From Flavobacteriaceae bacterium Ga0077528 (GTDB lineage Bacteria > Bacteroidota > Bacteroidia > Flavobacteriales > Flavobacteriaceae), in the NCBI GenBank assembly GCA_001464475.1, contig LNDX01000002.1:1-64000 (forward strand): a DNA stretch of 64,000 bases, read 5' to 3'. The notes under the pieces were generated by a model. That model worked only from the letters and a program-made list of their open reading frames with translations, was not told the DNA's origin and ran no database searches. Position 1 is the first letter of the stretch; every line of letters starts with the position of its first letter. The position numbers were made by a program, and so were the translations under genes. Of the stretch, positions 53,064 through 62,669 are shown one piece after another.

Positions 53064-54716
53064 TTAGTTAAGCAATTCCTTTGCATGAATTAAGGCAGAA
53101 TCTGAAATAACTGAACCTGACAACATTTGAGCAATTTCAATAATTCGCTCATCATCAGACAACAACTTCAATTCAGAGTGTGTTTGATTGTCTTTAATAA
53201 CTTTAAAAACTTTAAAATGATCTTTTCCTTTACTAGCTATTTGTGGTAAGTGAGTTATGGCAAAAACTTGCATATTACTACTCATGTTTTTCATTATTTC
53301 TGCCATTTTATGAGCAATTTCTCCAGAAACTCCGGTGTCAATTTCATCAAATATTATAGTTGGAAGATTTGAAAATTGAGATAAAATTGCTTTAACAGCC
53401 AACATAATCCTAGACATTTCTCCACCGGAAGCAACTTTTTTTAACAATCCAAAATCTGATCCTTTATTTGCTGAAAACAAAAATATAATTTCGTCTTTTC
53501 CATTATTATAAAAGTCTTCTTTTAAATCTAATTGGATGTTAAATCTTGCATTAGGCATTCCTAAATTTGATAAAAATGAAGCTAATTTATCGGTTAAAAC
53601 TGGTATTGCTTTTTCTCGATTATCATGAATTTGATTAGCCAAAACAATTAATTGATTTTCAAATTGAATAATTTGATTTTCAATTTCAACGATTTCAGAT
53701 TCTAATGTTGTTACAGAAACTACTTTATTATCTAAATCATTTTGAATAATTAATAGCTCATCAATTGTATTTACTTGATGTTTTTTTAATAAAGTGTAAA
53801 TCAACTGTAACTTTTGATTTGTTAAATCTAAAGCCTCAGGATCAGAAAAAATTGTTTCTGAAAGTTGATTTAGTTCTTTTTCGATATCATCAAATTCTAT
53901 TAAAGTACTATTTACTCTTTCAAAAAGTAAATTATATTCCGTTGAAAGTCCAGCTATTTTTTGCAAAGAGGCTTTTACTTCTTTTAAATTTTGAATCACA
54001 CCAAATTGCTCATCATTAGCTATTGCCAAAGATTTCACTAAAGTTTCTTTAATAAACTCAACATTATTAAGCTTTTCAAAACTTGATTCAAGCTCTTCTA
54101 ATTCACCAGATTTTAATTGTGCAGAAAGCAATTCTTCCAAAAGAAAAGTATTATAATCTTGTTCTTTTAAAACAGAAGAAAGCGATTCTTTTTTAGATTT
54201 TAAATCTGATTTCAGTCTTTTATATTCCTTAAGTTGGATTGAATATTGAGTAATAAAATCAAAATTAGATGCTACAGAATCGATTATTTGAAATTGAACC
54301 GCGTCGTCAGACAATTCTTGAGTTTGGTGTTGTGAATGAATATCAATTAAATAATTACTTAATTCTTGTAATTCATTTAAATTGACAGGTGTATCATTAA
54401 TAAAAGCTCTTGATTTTCCGGAAGGTAATATTTCTCTTCTAATGATTGTTTCGTCTTCGTAGTCAAGGTCATTTGAAATAAAAAAAGATTTCAAATTGTA
54501 ATTTTTAATTTGAAAATGTGCTTCAATAATACATTTCTCTTCTTTATTCTTGAGAGAAGTCAAATCGGCACGTTTTCCTAAGACTAAGCCTAACGCTCCT
54601 AGAAGAATTGATTTTCCTGCACCAGTTTCACCTGTAATAACAGAGAATCCATCTGTGAATTTAACAGATAGCTTTTCAATTAAAGCAAAATTTTCAATAG
54701 ATAATGATGTAATCAT
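53064..54716 (-). CDS. recN: DNA repair ATPase RecN
   Basis: A 550-residue SMC-like protein for double-strand-break repair. Walker A GETGAGKS lies near residue 30, followed by the GLVLGKRADL segment; the long central coiled coil covers about 150-370; the ABC signature region (VASGGEMSRIMLAVKAIL) and Walker B PTIIFDEIDTGVSG lie near 430-470. The length is normal. It is the last gene of the conserved run bamD-rpoZ-coaBC-DUF4835-recN, common in flavobacteria, 21 bases after DUF4835. Confidence 0.96.
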   Translation of the reverse strand: MITSLSIENFALIEKLSVKFTDGFSVITGETGAGKSILLGALGLVLGKRADLTSLKNKEEKCIIEAHFQIKNYNLKSFFISNDLDYEDETIIRREILPSGKSRAFINDTPVNLNELQELSNYLIDIHSQHQTQELSDDAVQFQIIDSVASNFDFITQYSIQLKEYKRLKSDLKSKKESLSSVLKEQDYNTFLLEELLSAQLKSGELEELESSFEKLNNVEFIKETLVKSLAIANDEQFGVIQNLKEVKASLQKIAGLSTEYNLLFERVNSTLIEFDDIEKELNQLSETIFSDPEALDLTNQKLQLIYTLLKKHQVNTIDELLIIQNDLDNKVVSVTTLESEIVEIENQIIQFENQLIVLANQIHDNREKAIPVLTDKLASFLSNLGMPNARFNIQLDLKEDFYNNGKDEIIFLFSANKGSDFGLLKKVASGGEMSRIMLAVKAILSQFSNLPTIIFDEIDTGVSGEIAHKMAEIMKNMSSNMQVFAITHLPQIASKGKDHFKVFKVIKDNQTHSELKLLSDDERIIEIAQMLSGSVISDSALIHAKELLN

Positions 54717-54737
54717 TGGTAAAGATTTAACTCCTAA

Positions 54738-55625
54738 TTAAAACTTTATATTCAACCATTTAGAAGAATTCGTAGGTGAAATTTTAGATAATTTATCAAC
54801 CAAACCATCAATAGTAACACTTGGACCACCAGAAAAAATGGATACAATTTCATCTGACTTTGCGTCGAAAAATATCCTTGTTAAATAGGCATTTGGTCTA
54901 ACACTGTGAACCGTTGACAAAGTATTTATTGCTGTAACTATTTCTTCTTTAGATTTTTTTAAATCTTTATGCATGTTATCTAAACCATTAAAATGATATT
55001 GAAACAAAGCTTCTCTCAATGGTCTGAAAGTTGTTGACATTACATCATTTACTAGATAAAATCGATTTTGAGTTTTCTCGGTTTGTGACCATCCTTTTCC
55101 TCCTGAAGGAGCAGCAATACTTACAATTTCTTGTGCAGACTGAAAATATGGAGTACCACTATCCAAAGCAAAACTTTCTGCATCAAAGCCTAATATCATA
55201 TAATTATAAAAAGCAATTACAGAAACTAAGTTAGAATCATAACTATTTGGATTGTAGAATAAATTTTGAAATTCTACATATTGAAAACTAAAATCCTTAT
55301 CGTTTATATTTAATAAAGGACTTGAAAAGTTTGAATTATATATTGGACGTGAAGATTGTACTTGAATACTTGCTTCAAAATTATTATTTTCAAATGAATT
55401 GACCGTAATAAAATAGGTACAGTTTATTTTTTCATTTTCTTTAAAAGTTTTTTCTGTCCAAACAGTTTTATTGACAAAATCGTTTAGAGAAGTTTCTAGA
55501 CTTTTAAAGATTTGAGTATTTACGTTAGTAATTTTATCATAATTCACAATTACTTTACAATTAAGTTCTTGCGATTGAACGTTTGCAAATAGAAACAAAA
55601 AAACTAAAATTAAAATACTACGCAT
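54738..55625 (-). CDS. DUF4835 family exported protein
   Basis: A 295-residue protein with a signal peptide (1-18, ending NVQSQ) of the DUF4835 family, widespread in Bacteroidota next to coaBC and recN. The segment YDKITNVNTQIFKSLETSLNDFVNKTVWT and the later GLDNMHKDLKKSKEEIVTAINTLSTVHSVRPNAYL are typical. The role is unknown, but the link to bamD suggests an envelope function. Its ATG overlaps the end of coaBC by 8 bases, so translation is likely coupled. Confidence 0.9.
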   Translation of the reverse strand: MRSILILVFLFLFANVQSQELNCKVIVNYDKITNVNTQIFKSLETSLNDFVNKTVWTEKTFKENEKINCTYFITVNSFENNNFEASIQVQSSRPIYNSNFSSPLLNINDKDFSFQYVEFQNLFYNPNSYDSNLVSVIAFYNYMILGFDAESFALDSGTPYFQSAQEIVSIAAPSGGKGWSQTEKTQNRFYLVNDVMSTTFRPLREALFQYHFNGLDNMHKDLKKSKEEIVTAINTLSTVHSVRPNAYLTRIFFDAKSDEIVSIFSGGPSVTIDGLVDKLSKISPTNSSKWLNIKF

Positions 55626-56829
55626 GATAATGATTTATTATTTTATTTATTATATCAACAGCTACATCTTCTTTAGATTTCAATTCCATTGGCTCAATGC
55701 TAAAATCTTTGTCAATGAAAGTAACTTTGTTAGTTGGCTTTCCAAAACCAGCTCCTTCATCTTGAAGCGAATTTAAAACAATCAAATCTAAGTTTTTTTT
55801 CTGAATTTTCAACTTAGCATTTTCAATTTCATTTTCAGTTTCTAAAGCGAAACCAATTAAAAATTGATTTTTCTTTATTTCTCCCAAAGAAGCTAAAATA
55901 TCTTTAGTTTTTTCTAATTCAATTGTAAAACTAGCTTCACTCTTTTTAATCTTTTGCTCTGCAACATTCTTTGGTCTATAATCAGCAACCGCAGCTGCTG
56001 CAATAGCAACGTCAACATCATTATAAAACTCATGACAAGCTTCATACATTTGTTGAGCTGAAACTACTCTAACCAAATTGATTTGGCTATTCTTCACTTT
56101 AAAATGAGTAGGACCAGAAATCAAAATAACTTCCGCTCCCAGATTTGCGGCTTCATTTGCAATATCAAAACCCATTTTTCCAGACGAATGATTTCCTATA
56201 AAACGTACAGGATCTATTGCTTCGTATGTTGGACCAGCAGTAATTAGTATTTTTTTTCCTTTTAAAGGTAATTTGCTTGATAAATCGGCTTCTAAGAAAG
56301 CAATTATATTTTCAGGTTCTGCCATTCTACCTTCACCAGAAAGTCCGCTTGCTAGTTCACCTGATTCGGCTGGTATTATAGTATTTCCAAATTGTTGTAA
56401 TGTTCTAAAAGAACTTACTGTTGAAGGATGTTTGTACATATCCAAATCCATTGCTGGCGCAAAATAAACTGGACATTTCGCTGATAAATAGGTTGCGATT
56501 AATAAGTTATCACAATTTCCATTTACCATTTTGGATAGTGTATTGGCTGTTGCTGGCGCAATAACCATTAAATCTGCCCATAAACCTAATTCAACGTGAT
56601 TGTTCCATTGAGCATTCTCATCTTCTTCATTGTAAAATGTAGAATGAACTGGGTTTTTAGACAATGTGGATAATGTTAATGGAGTTACAAAATCCTTAGA
56701 AGCAGGTGTCATTATCACTTGGACATGTGCACCTGCTTTTATAAATAGACGAACTAATGTTGCTGTTTTGTATGCGGCAATTCCACCAGAAACACCTAGT
56801 ATTATTTTTTTACCGCTTAAAACTGACAT
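55618..56829 (-). CDS. coaBC: Bifunctional phosphopantothenoylcysteine decarboxylase/synthetase
   Basis: Makes 4'-phosphopantetheine from 4'-phosphopantothenate and cysteine, with FMN; cytosolic. Residues 1-180 are CoaC: SGGIAAYK flavin loop, the HVELGLWADLMVIAPATANT active-site His region, and the PAMDLDMYKHP motif. Residues 185-403 are CoaB: ITAGPTYEAIDPVRFIGNHSSGKMG and the AAAVADYRPKN segment. With the CoaE domain at 45909 the window encodes three of the CoA steps. Confidence 0.95.
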   Translation of the reverse strand: MSVLSGKKIILGVSGGIAAYKTATLVRLFIKAGAHVQVIMTPASKDFVTPLTLSTLSKNPVHSTFYNEEDENAQWNNHVELGLWADLMVIAPATANTLSKMVNGNCDNLLIATYLSAKCPVYFAPAMDLDMYKHPSTVSSFRTLQQFGNTIIPAESGELASGLSGEGRMAEPENIIAFLEADLSSKLPLKGKKILITAGPTYEAIDPVRFIGNHSSGKMGFDIANEAANLGAEVILISGPTHFKVKNSQINLVRVVSAQQMYEACHEFYNDVDVAIAAAAVADYRPKNVAEQKIKKSEASFTIELEKTKDILASLGEIKKNQFLIGFALETENEIENAKLKIQKKNLDLIVLNSLQDEGAGFGKPTNKVTFIDKDFSIEPMELKSKEDVAVDIINKIINHYHA

Positions 56830-56838
56830 TGTCTTATA

Positions 56839-57156
56839 TTATTTGTTTGTATCTTTATGATAAATCTTTCCATCCAACCATTCTTGAACTGCAAGAGCAT
56901 GTGGTTTTGGAAGTTTTTCATAAAATTTAGAAACTTCAATTTGTTCTTTGTTTTCAAAGACTTCTTCTAAGCTATCATTGTAAGTTGCAAACTCATCTAA
57001 CTTTTCAATCAATTCTTTTTTGATTTCTGTGTTAATTTGGTTTGCTCTTTTAGCCATAATAGTTATTGCTTCATAAACATTCCCGGTAGGTTCTTCAATA
57101 ACATTTTTGTTGTAAGTTATTGTGTTTACTGGTGCATTGGTCTTTTTTAAATCCAT
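56839..57156 (-). CDS. rpoZ: RNA polymerase omega-like subunit
   Basis: A 105-residue protein of the RpoZ/omega family of Bacteroidota, with the NVYEAITIMAKRANQINTEIKKELIEKLDEF core (omega helix with the AxRARQ-like segment). Omega assists folding of the beta' subunit and is linked to ppGpp binding in other bacteria. It sits between bamD (6 bases upstream) and coaBC (9 bases downstream), the usual place in flavobacteria. The start is ATG 57156. Confidence 0.85.
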   Translation of the reverse strand: MDLKKTNAPVNTITYNKNVIEEPTGNVYEAITIMAKRANQINTEIKKELIEKLDEFATYNDSLEEVFENKEQIEVSKFYEKLPKPHALAVQEWLDGKIYHKDTNK

Positions 57157-57162
57157 GACTTT

Positions 57163-57957
57163 TTATTTAGAAAATTGTTTTAAATCGTTATCAATCTTAG
57201 CCAACATTTCATCGGCTTGTGCTTTATATTTTGTGCTTGCGTTAAATTTAATCAAGCTATTATATGCAGATTTCGCCACATTTAATCGTTCTTCCATTTT
57301 CTGTTCTACACTATTTATCGCCAACTTATAAGCAGAATCTAATTTGTAAAACAAAGCATCCTCTTTAAATGGAGTTCCTGGATAATCGCTTATAAAATTA
57401 TCTAAAGCGATTTGAGCTGCTTTAAAATCTGATATTGTATTGTATTGTTTGGCGTTTTCAAAAGCTTTTTTCTCTAACTTATTTCTTAAATCAATCGCTA
57501 CTTTATTTGCCTCAGGCAAGTAAGTTGAATTAGGATATTCGTCAATAAAACTTTGTAATTTATCTATCGCTTTATCAGTATCTACCTGATCTAAACTATA
57601 AACAGGAGATAATTTTGAATAACATAATGCTCCTAAATATTTAGCTTCTTCTTGCTTTTCACTTTTTGGATAACTTGAAGCAAAACTTTCAAATTGATAT
57701 CCAGCTAGGTAATACTGTTTTGTTTTGTAATACGATTGTGAAAACATGTAAAACATTTTCTCTGCTTGAGGCTTCCCTTTGTATCCTGGAGCAATTTGCT
57801 CGAACAAACGGATTGCTTTGCTATATTTACCATTGTCGTACATTTTTGCAGCAACATCATACTTAGCAGCAACATCTTCATTCTTCAATGCTTTTTGATA
57901 TTCGCTACAAGACGAAAAAAGAACAACCAATGCGATAAGAGAAACTATTTTCTTCAT
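57163..57957 (-). CDS. bamD: Outer-membrane assembly lipoprotein BamD
   Basis: A 264-residue lipoprotein; lipobox FSSC with Cys17. TPR repeats fill residues 30-230 (YDNGKYSKAIRLFEQIAPGYKG, YYLAGYQFESFASSYPKSEKQEEAKYLGALCY, IDKLQSFIDEYPNSTYLPEA). BamD works with BamA in inserting beta-barrels such as the barrel protein at 29118. First gene of the bamD-rpoZ-coaBC-DUF4835-recN run, with a promoter box 57 bases upstream. Confidence 0.94.
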   Translation of the reverse strand: MKKIVSLIALVVLFSSCSEYQKALKNEDVAAKYDVAAKMYDNGKYSKAIRLFEQIAPGYKGKPQAEKMFYMFSQSYYKTKQYYLAGYQFESFASSYPKSEKQEEAKYLGALCYSKLSPVYSLDQVDTDKAIDKLQSFIDEYPNSTYLPEANKVAIDLRNKLEKKAFENAKQYNTISDFKAAQIALDNFISDYPGTPFKEDALFYKLDSAYKLAINSVEQKMEERLNVAKSAYNSLIKFNASTKYKAQADEMLAKIDNDLKQFSK

Positions 57958-58013
57958 TTTTATTTTTATGGATACAGTTTTTTAGAGGATTTTACTTCTC
58001 AAAAAACGAACTG

Positions 58014-58044
58014 CAAAATTAGTTAATAATTAGATACTATGAAA
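58014..58044 (-). promoter_or_regulatory. Promoter of the bamD run
   Basis: On the minus strand TTTC (58041-58044), a 19-base spacer and an exact TAATTTTG box (58014-58021). The bamD ATG is 57 bases downstream. dapA lies further upstream on the same strand. Confidence 0.55.
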
Positions 58045-58077
58045 GATTTTTTTTAATTGTATTTTTTTTATAAAAAA

Positions 58078-58953
58078 CTAAAGACTTTTTACAAATTTAT
58101 TCAATCGATCTGCTAAATCTTGATTGACATTTACTAATGGTAAACGCACTGTGTTCTCTGACAAACCTAGTGTTTTAAAGACTTCTTTAATTCCAGCTGG
58201 ATTTCCTTGTTCGAAAATCATATCTATTGCTTCTGCTAAAAGATAATGCAATTTATAGGCTTCATCAACTTTTCTTTCTAATCCTAAACGCACCATGTCA
58301 GAAAATTGTCTTGGAAATCCTTCACCAATAACTGAAATAACTCCACTTCCACCTGCTAAAACCATTGGTAAAGTAACCATATCATCTCCAGAAATAACTA
58401 AAAATCCTTCTGGCTTTCCTTGAATCAATTTCATTGCTTGAACGATATCACCAGCTGCTTCTTTTATTGCAACAACATTTTTAAAATCATTAGCCAACCT
58501 TAAAACAGTTGAAGGCAACATATTGCTTGCAGTTCTTCCTGGAACATTGTATAAAATGACAGGAATTGGAGAAGCTTCTGCAACAGCTTTAAAATGTTGA
58601 TAAATTCCTTCTTGAGTTGGTTTATTATAGTAAGGAGACACAGAAAGAACAGCAACAAAATTTGAAAAATCTCTTGTTTTAAGTTCTTCAACCACTTTAT
58701 AAGTATTGTTACCTCCTACTCCTAAAACTAATGGCAATCTACCATTGTTAGCATTAATAACCGTAGTAATAACCAATTCTTTTTCTTCTTGACTTAACGT
58801 AGCGTTTTCAGCAGTAGTTCCTAGTACAACAAGGTAATCAATTCCGTTATCAATTTGAAAATTTACTATTCTTGTTAGTGCCTCAGTATCTACAGAAAAG
58901 TCTTTTTTGAATGGTGTTACAAGTGCAACTCCAGTACCAATTAGTGATTGCAT
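58078..58953 (-). CDS. dapA: 4-hydroxy-tetrahydrodipicolinate synthase
   Basis: Condenses aspartate semialdehyde and pyruvate, the first committed step to diaminopimelate and lysine. The 291-residue barrel has GTTAENATL (45-53), Tyr135 in ILYNVPGRT and the Schiff-base Lys164 in VAIKEAAGD. The length is normal and the key residues are intact. It starts one base after the DUF6913 gene and probably shares its promoter. Confidence 0.96.
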   Translation of the reverse strand: MQSLIGTGVALVTPFKKDFSVDTEALTRIVNFQIDNGIDYLVVLGTTAENATLSQEEKELVITTVINANNGRLPLVLGVGGNNTYKVVEELKTRDFSNFVAVLSVSPYYNKPTQEGIYQHFKAVAEASPIPVILYNVPGRTASNMLPSTVLRLANDFKNVVAIKEAAGDIVQAMKLIQGKPEGFLVISGDDMVTLPMVLAGGSGVISVIGEGFPRQFSDMVRLGLERKVDEAYKLHYLLAEAIDMIFEQGNPAGIKEVFKTLGLSENTVRLPLVNVNQDLADRLNKFVKSL

Positions 58954-58954
58954 A

Positions 58955-59473
58955 TTATAGTTTGTTTAGTATTTTTAAATATTTAAATAATTCGTCTATA
59001 AAAACGGTATAATTCTCAGCATTTGTATCAATCATAAAATGATTTAATCTTTTATCAATTGAAGTAAATCCCACTTTAAAACTTGCTTTTGAAAGATTGG
59101 TTACCAATAATAATGGTGCTTTTTCTGTATCGTAATAGCTAATAAGTAAATCAAAATCATCGTTTATAAAATCATTTACCTCTTTACTATCAAATGTGGC
59201 ATTCCAATTAATATTTTTATAAGTAAAAACATTGTAGTCGAAAGTTTCATTCTTTTTTACCTTGTTTTTAAACACCAAAAACTTAATGTTTTCAGAATAA
59301 ATTCCATTTTTCACAAGCTGTTCTATCAATTTTTCCTTTTCATAAAAATAACTCTCATCGAAAATTATCCCAACTTTTTTAATAGAACTATCTGAATTTA
59401 TATGCTTTACATTTGATAACCGTTTCTTAACTATTTTTTTTGTCCAAAAATCCTTTATTTTACTTAAAAACAT
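58955..59473 (-). CDS. DUF6913 family protein
   Basis: A 172-residue cytosolic protein of the DUF6913 family as I know it, found next to dapA in flavobacteria. The segment [26 protein letters not shown] and the [33 protein letters not shown] block suggest a compact alpha/beta fold; the function is unknown. No signal peptide (the first 20 residues are basic). It is the promoter-proximal gene of the dapA transcript. Confidence 0.8.
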   Translation of the reverse strand: MFLSKIKDFWTKKIVKKRLSNVKHINSDSSIKKVGIIFDESYFYEKEKLIEQLVKNGIYSENIKFLVFKNKVKKNETFDYNVFTYKNINWNATFDSKEVNDFINDDFDLLISYYDTEKAPLLLVTNLSKASFKVGFTSIDKRLNHFMIDTNAENYTVFIDELFKYLKILNKL

Positions 59474-59491
59474 AGTACTTTTACTTGGTTA

Positions 59492-59499
59492 CAAATTTA
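59492..59499 (-). promoter_or_regulatory. -7 box of DUF6913-dapA
   Basis: TAAATTTG on the minus strand, an exact consensus match, 18 bases before the ATG at 59473, within the 48-base gap to the divergent nucleotidase gene. Confidence 0.5.
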
Positions 59500-59521
59500 A
59501 TTAAATTTAGTCGTATTTGAG

Positions 59522-60301
59522 ATGGTAAATCTAAAAAACTATAACGTTGTTTTGAAACATTTTGTTTTATTATTAACATTTATTTCTTTGATCGCTTGTT
59601 CGAGTCAAAAGTATCAAGTTACAAAAATTGAAGGTAAGAAAATAGGTATTACAGAAACACAACAAAGTAAGACTGAAATTGAGAACTATATTAAACCCTA
59701 TAGAGAACATATTGATAAAGATTTAAGTGAAGTTTTAGCTTACAATCCTGAAACATTAGACAAATCTAAAGGTGAATGGCAAACTAATATTGGTTGTTTT
59801 TTGGCAGATATTACCATAGAAAAAAGTAATCCTATTTTTCAAAAACGCGAAAATAAAACAATAGATATTTGTCTATTAAATCATGGAGGAATTAGAACAT
59901 TAATTCCTAAAGGAAATGTAACCGCAAGAAATGCTTATGAAGTAATGCCATTTGAAAATAGTGCAATCATTGTTGCTCTTAAAGGTGAACAAATTATCGA
60001 ATTAGCCAATCACATTATTGCTGAAAAAAAACCACATCCATTGTCTGGATTAAATTTTACAGTTTCTAAAGATTTAAAAGCAACAAAATTATTAGTTCAG
60101 GGAAAACCTTTAGAGAATGATAAAATTTACTATGTAGTAACGTCTGATTATTTATCAAATGGTGGTGATAATATGGCTTTCTTTAAAAAAGGAATTGAAA
60201 AATTTGATATTGATTACAAACTTAGAAACATTATGATTGATTATTTTAAGGATGTTGACACTTTAAGAATCAATAACGATGTTAGAATTATAAAAGAATA
60301 A
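59522..60301 (+). CDS. 5'-nucleotidase C-terminal domain lipoprotein
   Basis: A 259-residue lipoprotein, lipobox LIAC with Cys26. It corresponds to the substrate-binding C-terminal domain of 5'-nucleotidase/UshA enzymes: NHGGIRTLIPKGNVTARNAYEVMPFENSAIIVALKG and the LNFTVS/VVTSDYLSNGGDNM motif. It lacks the metallophosphatase domain, which is encoded by the next gene 26 bases downstream. The gene order is the reverse of the domain order in the single-chain enzyme. The two proteins may form one enzyme in the periplasm. Confidence 0.92.
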   Translation: MVNLKNYNVVLKHFVLLLTFISLIACSSQKYQVTKIEGKKIGITETQQSKTEIENYIKPYREHIDKDLSEVLAYNPETLDKSKGEWQTNIGCFLADITIEKSNPIFQKRENKTIDICLLNHGGIRTLIPKGNVTARNAYEVMPFENSAIIVALKGEQIIELANHIIAEKKPHPLSGLNFTVSKDLKATKLLVQGKPLENDKIYYVVTSDYLSNGGDNMAFFKKGIEKFDIDYKLRNIMIDYFKDVDTLRINNDVRIIKE

Positions 60302-60327
60302 TACTGAACTAAATTAGGACTAAACAA

Positions 60328-61242
60328 ATGAAAAGAAGAGATTTTATTCAAAAAACAGTAGCAAGTTCAGCTTTATTAAGTTTGACAGGACTTTCTTTAA
60401 GTAGTTTTAAAAGTAACGATTTAAAACATATTACAATTTTACACACAAATGATGTTCACAGTTATATCGATCCATTTCCCGCAGATCATCCAAGAAACCC
60501 AAATATGGGCGGTGTTGCAAGAAGAGCTTCACTTATCGAAACTATTCGTAAAGAAAACCCAAATGTATTATTACTAGATGCAGGAGATATTTTTCAAGGA
60601 ACTCCTTACTTTAATTATTATGGAGGTGAATTGGAGTTCAAATTAATGAGTATGATGGGTTATGATGTTGCAACATTAGGAAACCACGACTTTGATAATG
60701 GAATTGACGGCTTTTATGCTCAATTACATAATGCTAAATTTGATTTTGTATCTGCTAATTATGATTTCAAAAACACTATCCTTGATGGTCATGTAAAGCC
60801 TTATAAAATCAAAACGATTGATAGTATAAAAATTGGGATTTTCGGACTTGGTGTTGAACTAGAAGGATTGGTAGACAAAAAGAATTACAAAGAAACCGTA
60901 TATAATAATCCGATAGAAGTGGCTACAGATATGGCTAGAATTCTAAAACAAGAGGAGAAATGCGATTTAGTAATTTGCCTTTCTCATATAGGATTTAAAT
61001 ACAAAGAAGACCCTAATAAAGTTTGCGATATTTTATTAGCAAAACAAACTAAAGATATTGACTTAATCATTGGTGGACACACTCACACTTTTTTAGACAA
61101 ACCAATAATTGAAAAGAATAGCGAAGGAAAGCAAGTATTGATTAATCAAGTTGGTTGCTATGGCTTGAATTTAGGTAGAATAGATTTCTATTTATCTAAT
61201 GATAAAGAACTTCAATCTCAAGGTAAATCAATAGTTGTCTGA
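60328..61242 (+). CDS. 5'-nucleotidase metallophosphatase domain, Tat-type export signal
   Basis: A 304-residue metallophosphatase. The N-terminus MKRRDFIQKTVASSALLSLTG is a twin-arginine-like signal (RRDF). The dinuclear metal motifs are all present: ILHTNDVHSY, LLDAGDIFQGTPYF, TLGNHDFDNG, CLSHIGFK and IGGHTHTFLDKP. It pairs with the C-terminal domain protein of the preceding gene. Its last 25 bases overlap the end of a convergent membrane-protein gene. The expected activity is nucleotide 5'-phosphate hydrolysis. Confidence 0.92.
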   Translation: MKRRDFIQKTVASSALLSLTGLSLSSFKSNDLKHITILHTNDVHSYIDPFPADHPRNPNMGGVARRASLIETIRKENPNVLLLDAGDIFQGTPYFNYYGGELEFKLMSMMGYDVATLGNHDFDNGIDGFYAQLHNAKFDFVSANYDFKNTILDGHVKPYKIKTIDSIKIGIFGLGVELEGLVDKKNYKETVYNNPIEVATDMARILKQEEKCDLVICLSHIGFKYKEDPNKVCDILLAKQTKDIDLIIGGHTHTFLDKPIIEKNSEGKQVLINQVGCYGLNLGRIDFYLSNDKELQSQGKSIVV

Positions 61243-61916
61243 TTTTTTTCAGAAATAACTACAAATTGATAAAACATATAAAAAGCAAGGATATTTAAGG
61301 TCATTGCTAATGGTCGAAGTATGTAAGAATGTGAATCGACCATATAATACTTTTCAATATAAATTACCAATTGTAAACCTAAAAACAACAATACACTTAT
61401 TAATAAATAAGAGTTTTGTTTACTGTCATTCATGACATAAGAAGAGATTGCAACACCACCTAAAACTGCTGCAATAAGATTATGGAAAAAGATTAAATAA
61501 TAAGAATTTTCAGGAACATCTGAGGCAGCAAAAAGATAGAAAAATATAAATCCTAGTGGTAAAGTAGCCAAGAAAAAAGGAATGTAATCTTTAATTTTTA
61601 TAATTCTAAAAATTAATATCAGTAAAAACATTCTATGAATTGTATAGGTAATAACTCCATAAAAAAGAGAGTCTGCTGTATTAGGAATAAATAGAAGATT
61701 GGTTAGCAAAGAAAAAAACATTATCACATAAAATAATTTGCAATTGCTCTTTGAAGTATAAAAATACAAAACCATTAATAGTATAGGTATTAATGGTTTT
61801 GTAATGAAAATTATTGGTTCGTAAGAAAAAGTTTCTGCTATAACTTCAACAATAGCATTGAAGAAATAAAAGAATGAAATAATTTTAATTATATTATTTT
61901 TAATACTTAAACTCAT
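61218..61916 (-). CDS. YhhN-like membrane protein A
   Basis: A 232-residue integral membrane protein with about eight hydrophobic helices across its whole length. The TKPLIPILLMVLYFYTS segment after the first helix and the overall spacing resemble the YhhN (TMEM86/lysoplasmalogenase-like) family. Identity is moderate; it shares the F-E/KPL pattern with the next two genes. The stop lies within the last codons of the convergent metallophosphatase gene. Confidence 0.8.
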   Translation of the reverse strand: MSLSIKNNIIKIISFFYFFNAIVEVIAETFSYEPIIFITKPLIPILLMVLYFYTSKSNCKLFYVIMFFSLLTNLLFIPNTADSLFYGVITYTIHRMFLLILIFRIIKIKDYIPFFLATLPLGFIFFYLFAASDVPENSYYLIFFHNLIAAVLGGVAISSYVMNDSKQNSYLLISVLLFLGLQLVIYIEKYYMVDSHSYILRPLAMTLNILAFYMFYQFVVISEKNQTTIDLP

Positions 61917-61964
61917 TTAGTAAAATTAAGAAAATAATTATTAAAAATACAACAAAAAGAATTT

Positions 61965-62669
61965 TTATTTTTGATTAATTACAAAAAAGTTTTCTTTTTC
62001 TGATAATATCATAAAATTTAATAGAGAAAAATGTCCTAAAATAAAAAATACCATTGACATTGGTTTCAAAAATGGCAAATCTAAATAATAAAATTTAACT
62101 CCTAATAGCAAAATATTAAAAGTATAAAAAATTGCACTGACCAAAAGCAGTTTGCTTGTCTTGTCATTTTTCATAATATAATTTCCTAGCGCAATTCCTC
62201 CCATAAATGACATGCTTATACTATGAAAAATTGTAATAATGAAAACTTGAAAACTTATCTCATCAAAAATTAAAAAATTCAAATAAATAAACATAAAAAT
62301 AAATGGAATTGTTCCGATAACAAACGGAAACAATGTGGGCAATTTTACTTCTTTATAAACTTTTAAAAGAATAAATAGCCTACTAATTATAAACAACACA
62401 GAAGCAACAGTTACATAGTTAATAGCTTCTGATAAGAATAACACATTTGATATCCAATTCAAAAAAAGTGCAAAAATATATACACTGGATACTTTGCTTG
62501 ATCTAATTAGATATAAGCTTAAAAGTAAAGGCAATAAAATTGGTTTGGAAATAGCAATCCATAATTTATTTTCCAAAAATTCGGACACAATTTCAATTAT
62601 TGCTAAAAGAAAAAATAACAATAATAATTTTTTATATACGTAAGACTTATTAATTGCGAGAGTTATCAT
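61965..62669 (-). CDS. YhhN-like membrane protein B
   Basis: A 234-residue protein with about eight hydrophobic helices, paralogous to its two neighbours. The segment SKPILLPLLLSLYLIRSSKVSSVYIFALFLNWISNVLFL aligns with the KPL region of the first copy. Its ATG lies inside the last codons of the third paralogue (20-base overlap), so translation is likely coupled. YhhN-type proteins in other organisms hydrolyse plasmalogen-derived lipids; that activity here is only inferred. Confidence 0.8.
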   Translation of the reverse strand: MITLAINKSYVYKKLLLLFFLLAIIEIVSEFLENKLWIAISKPILLPLLLSLYLIRSSKVSSVYIFALFLNWISNVLFLSEAINYVTVASVLFIISRLFILLKVYKEVKLPTLFPFVIGTIPFIFMFIYLNFLIFDEISFQVFIITIFHSISMSFMGGIALGNYIMKNDKTSKLLLVSAIFYTFNILLLGVKFYYLDLPFLKPMSMVFFILGHFSLLNFMILSEKENFFVINQK

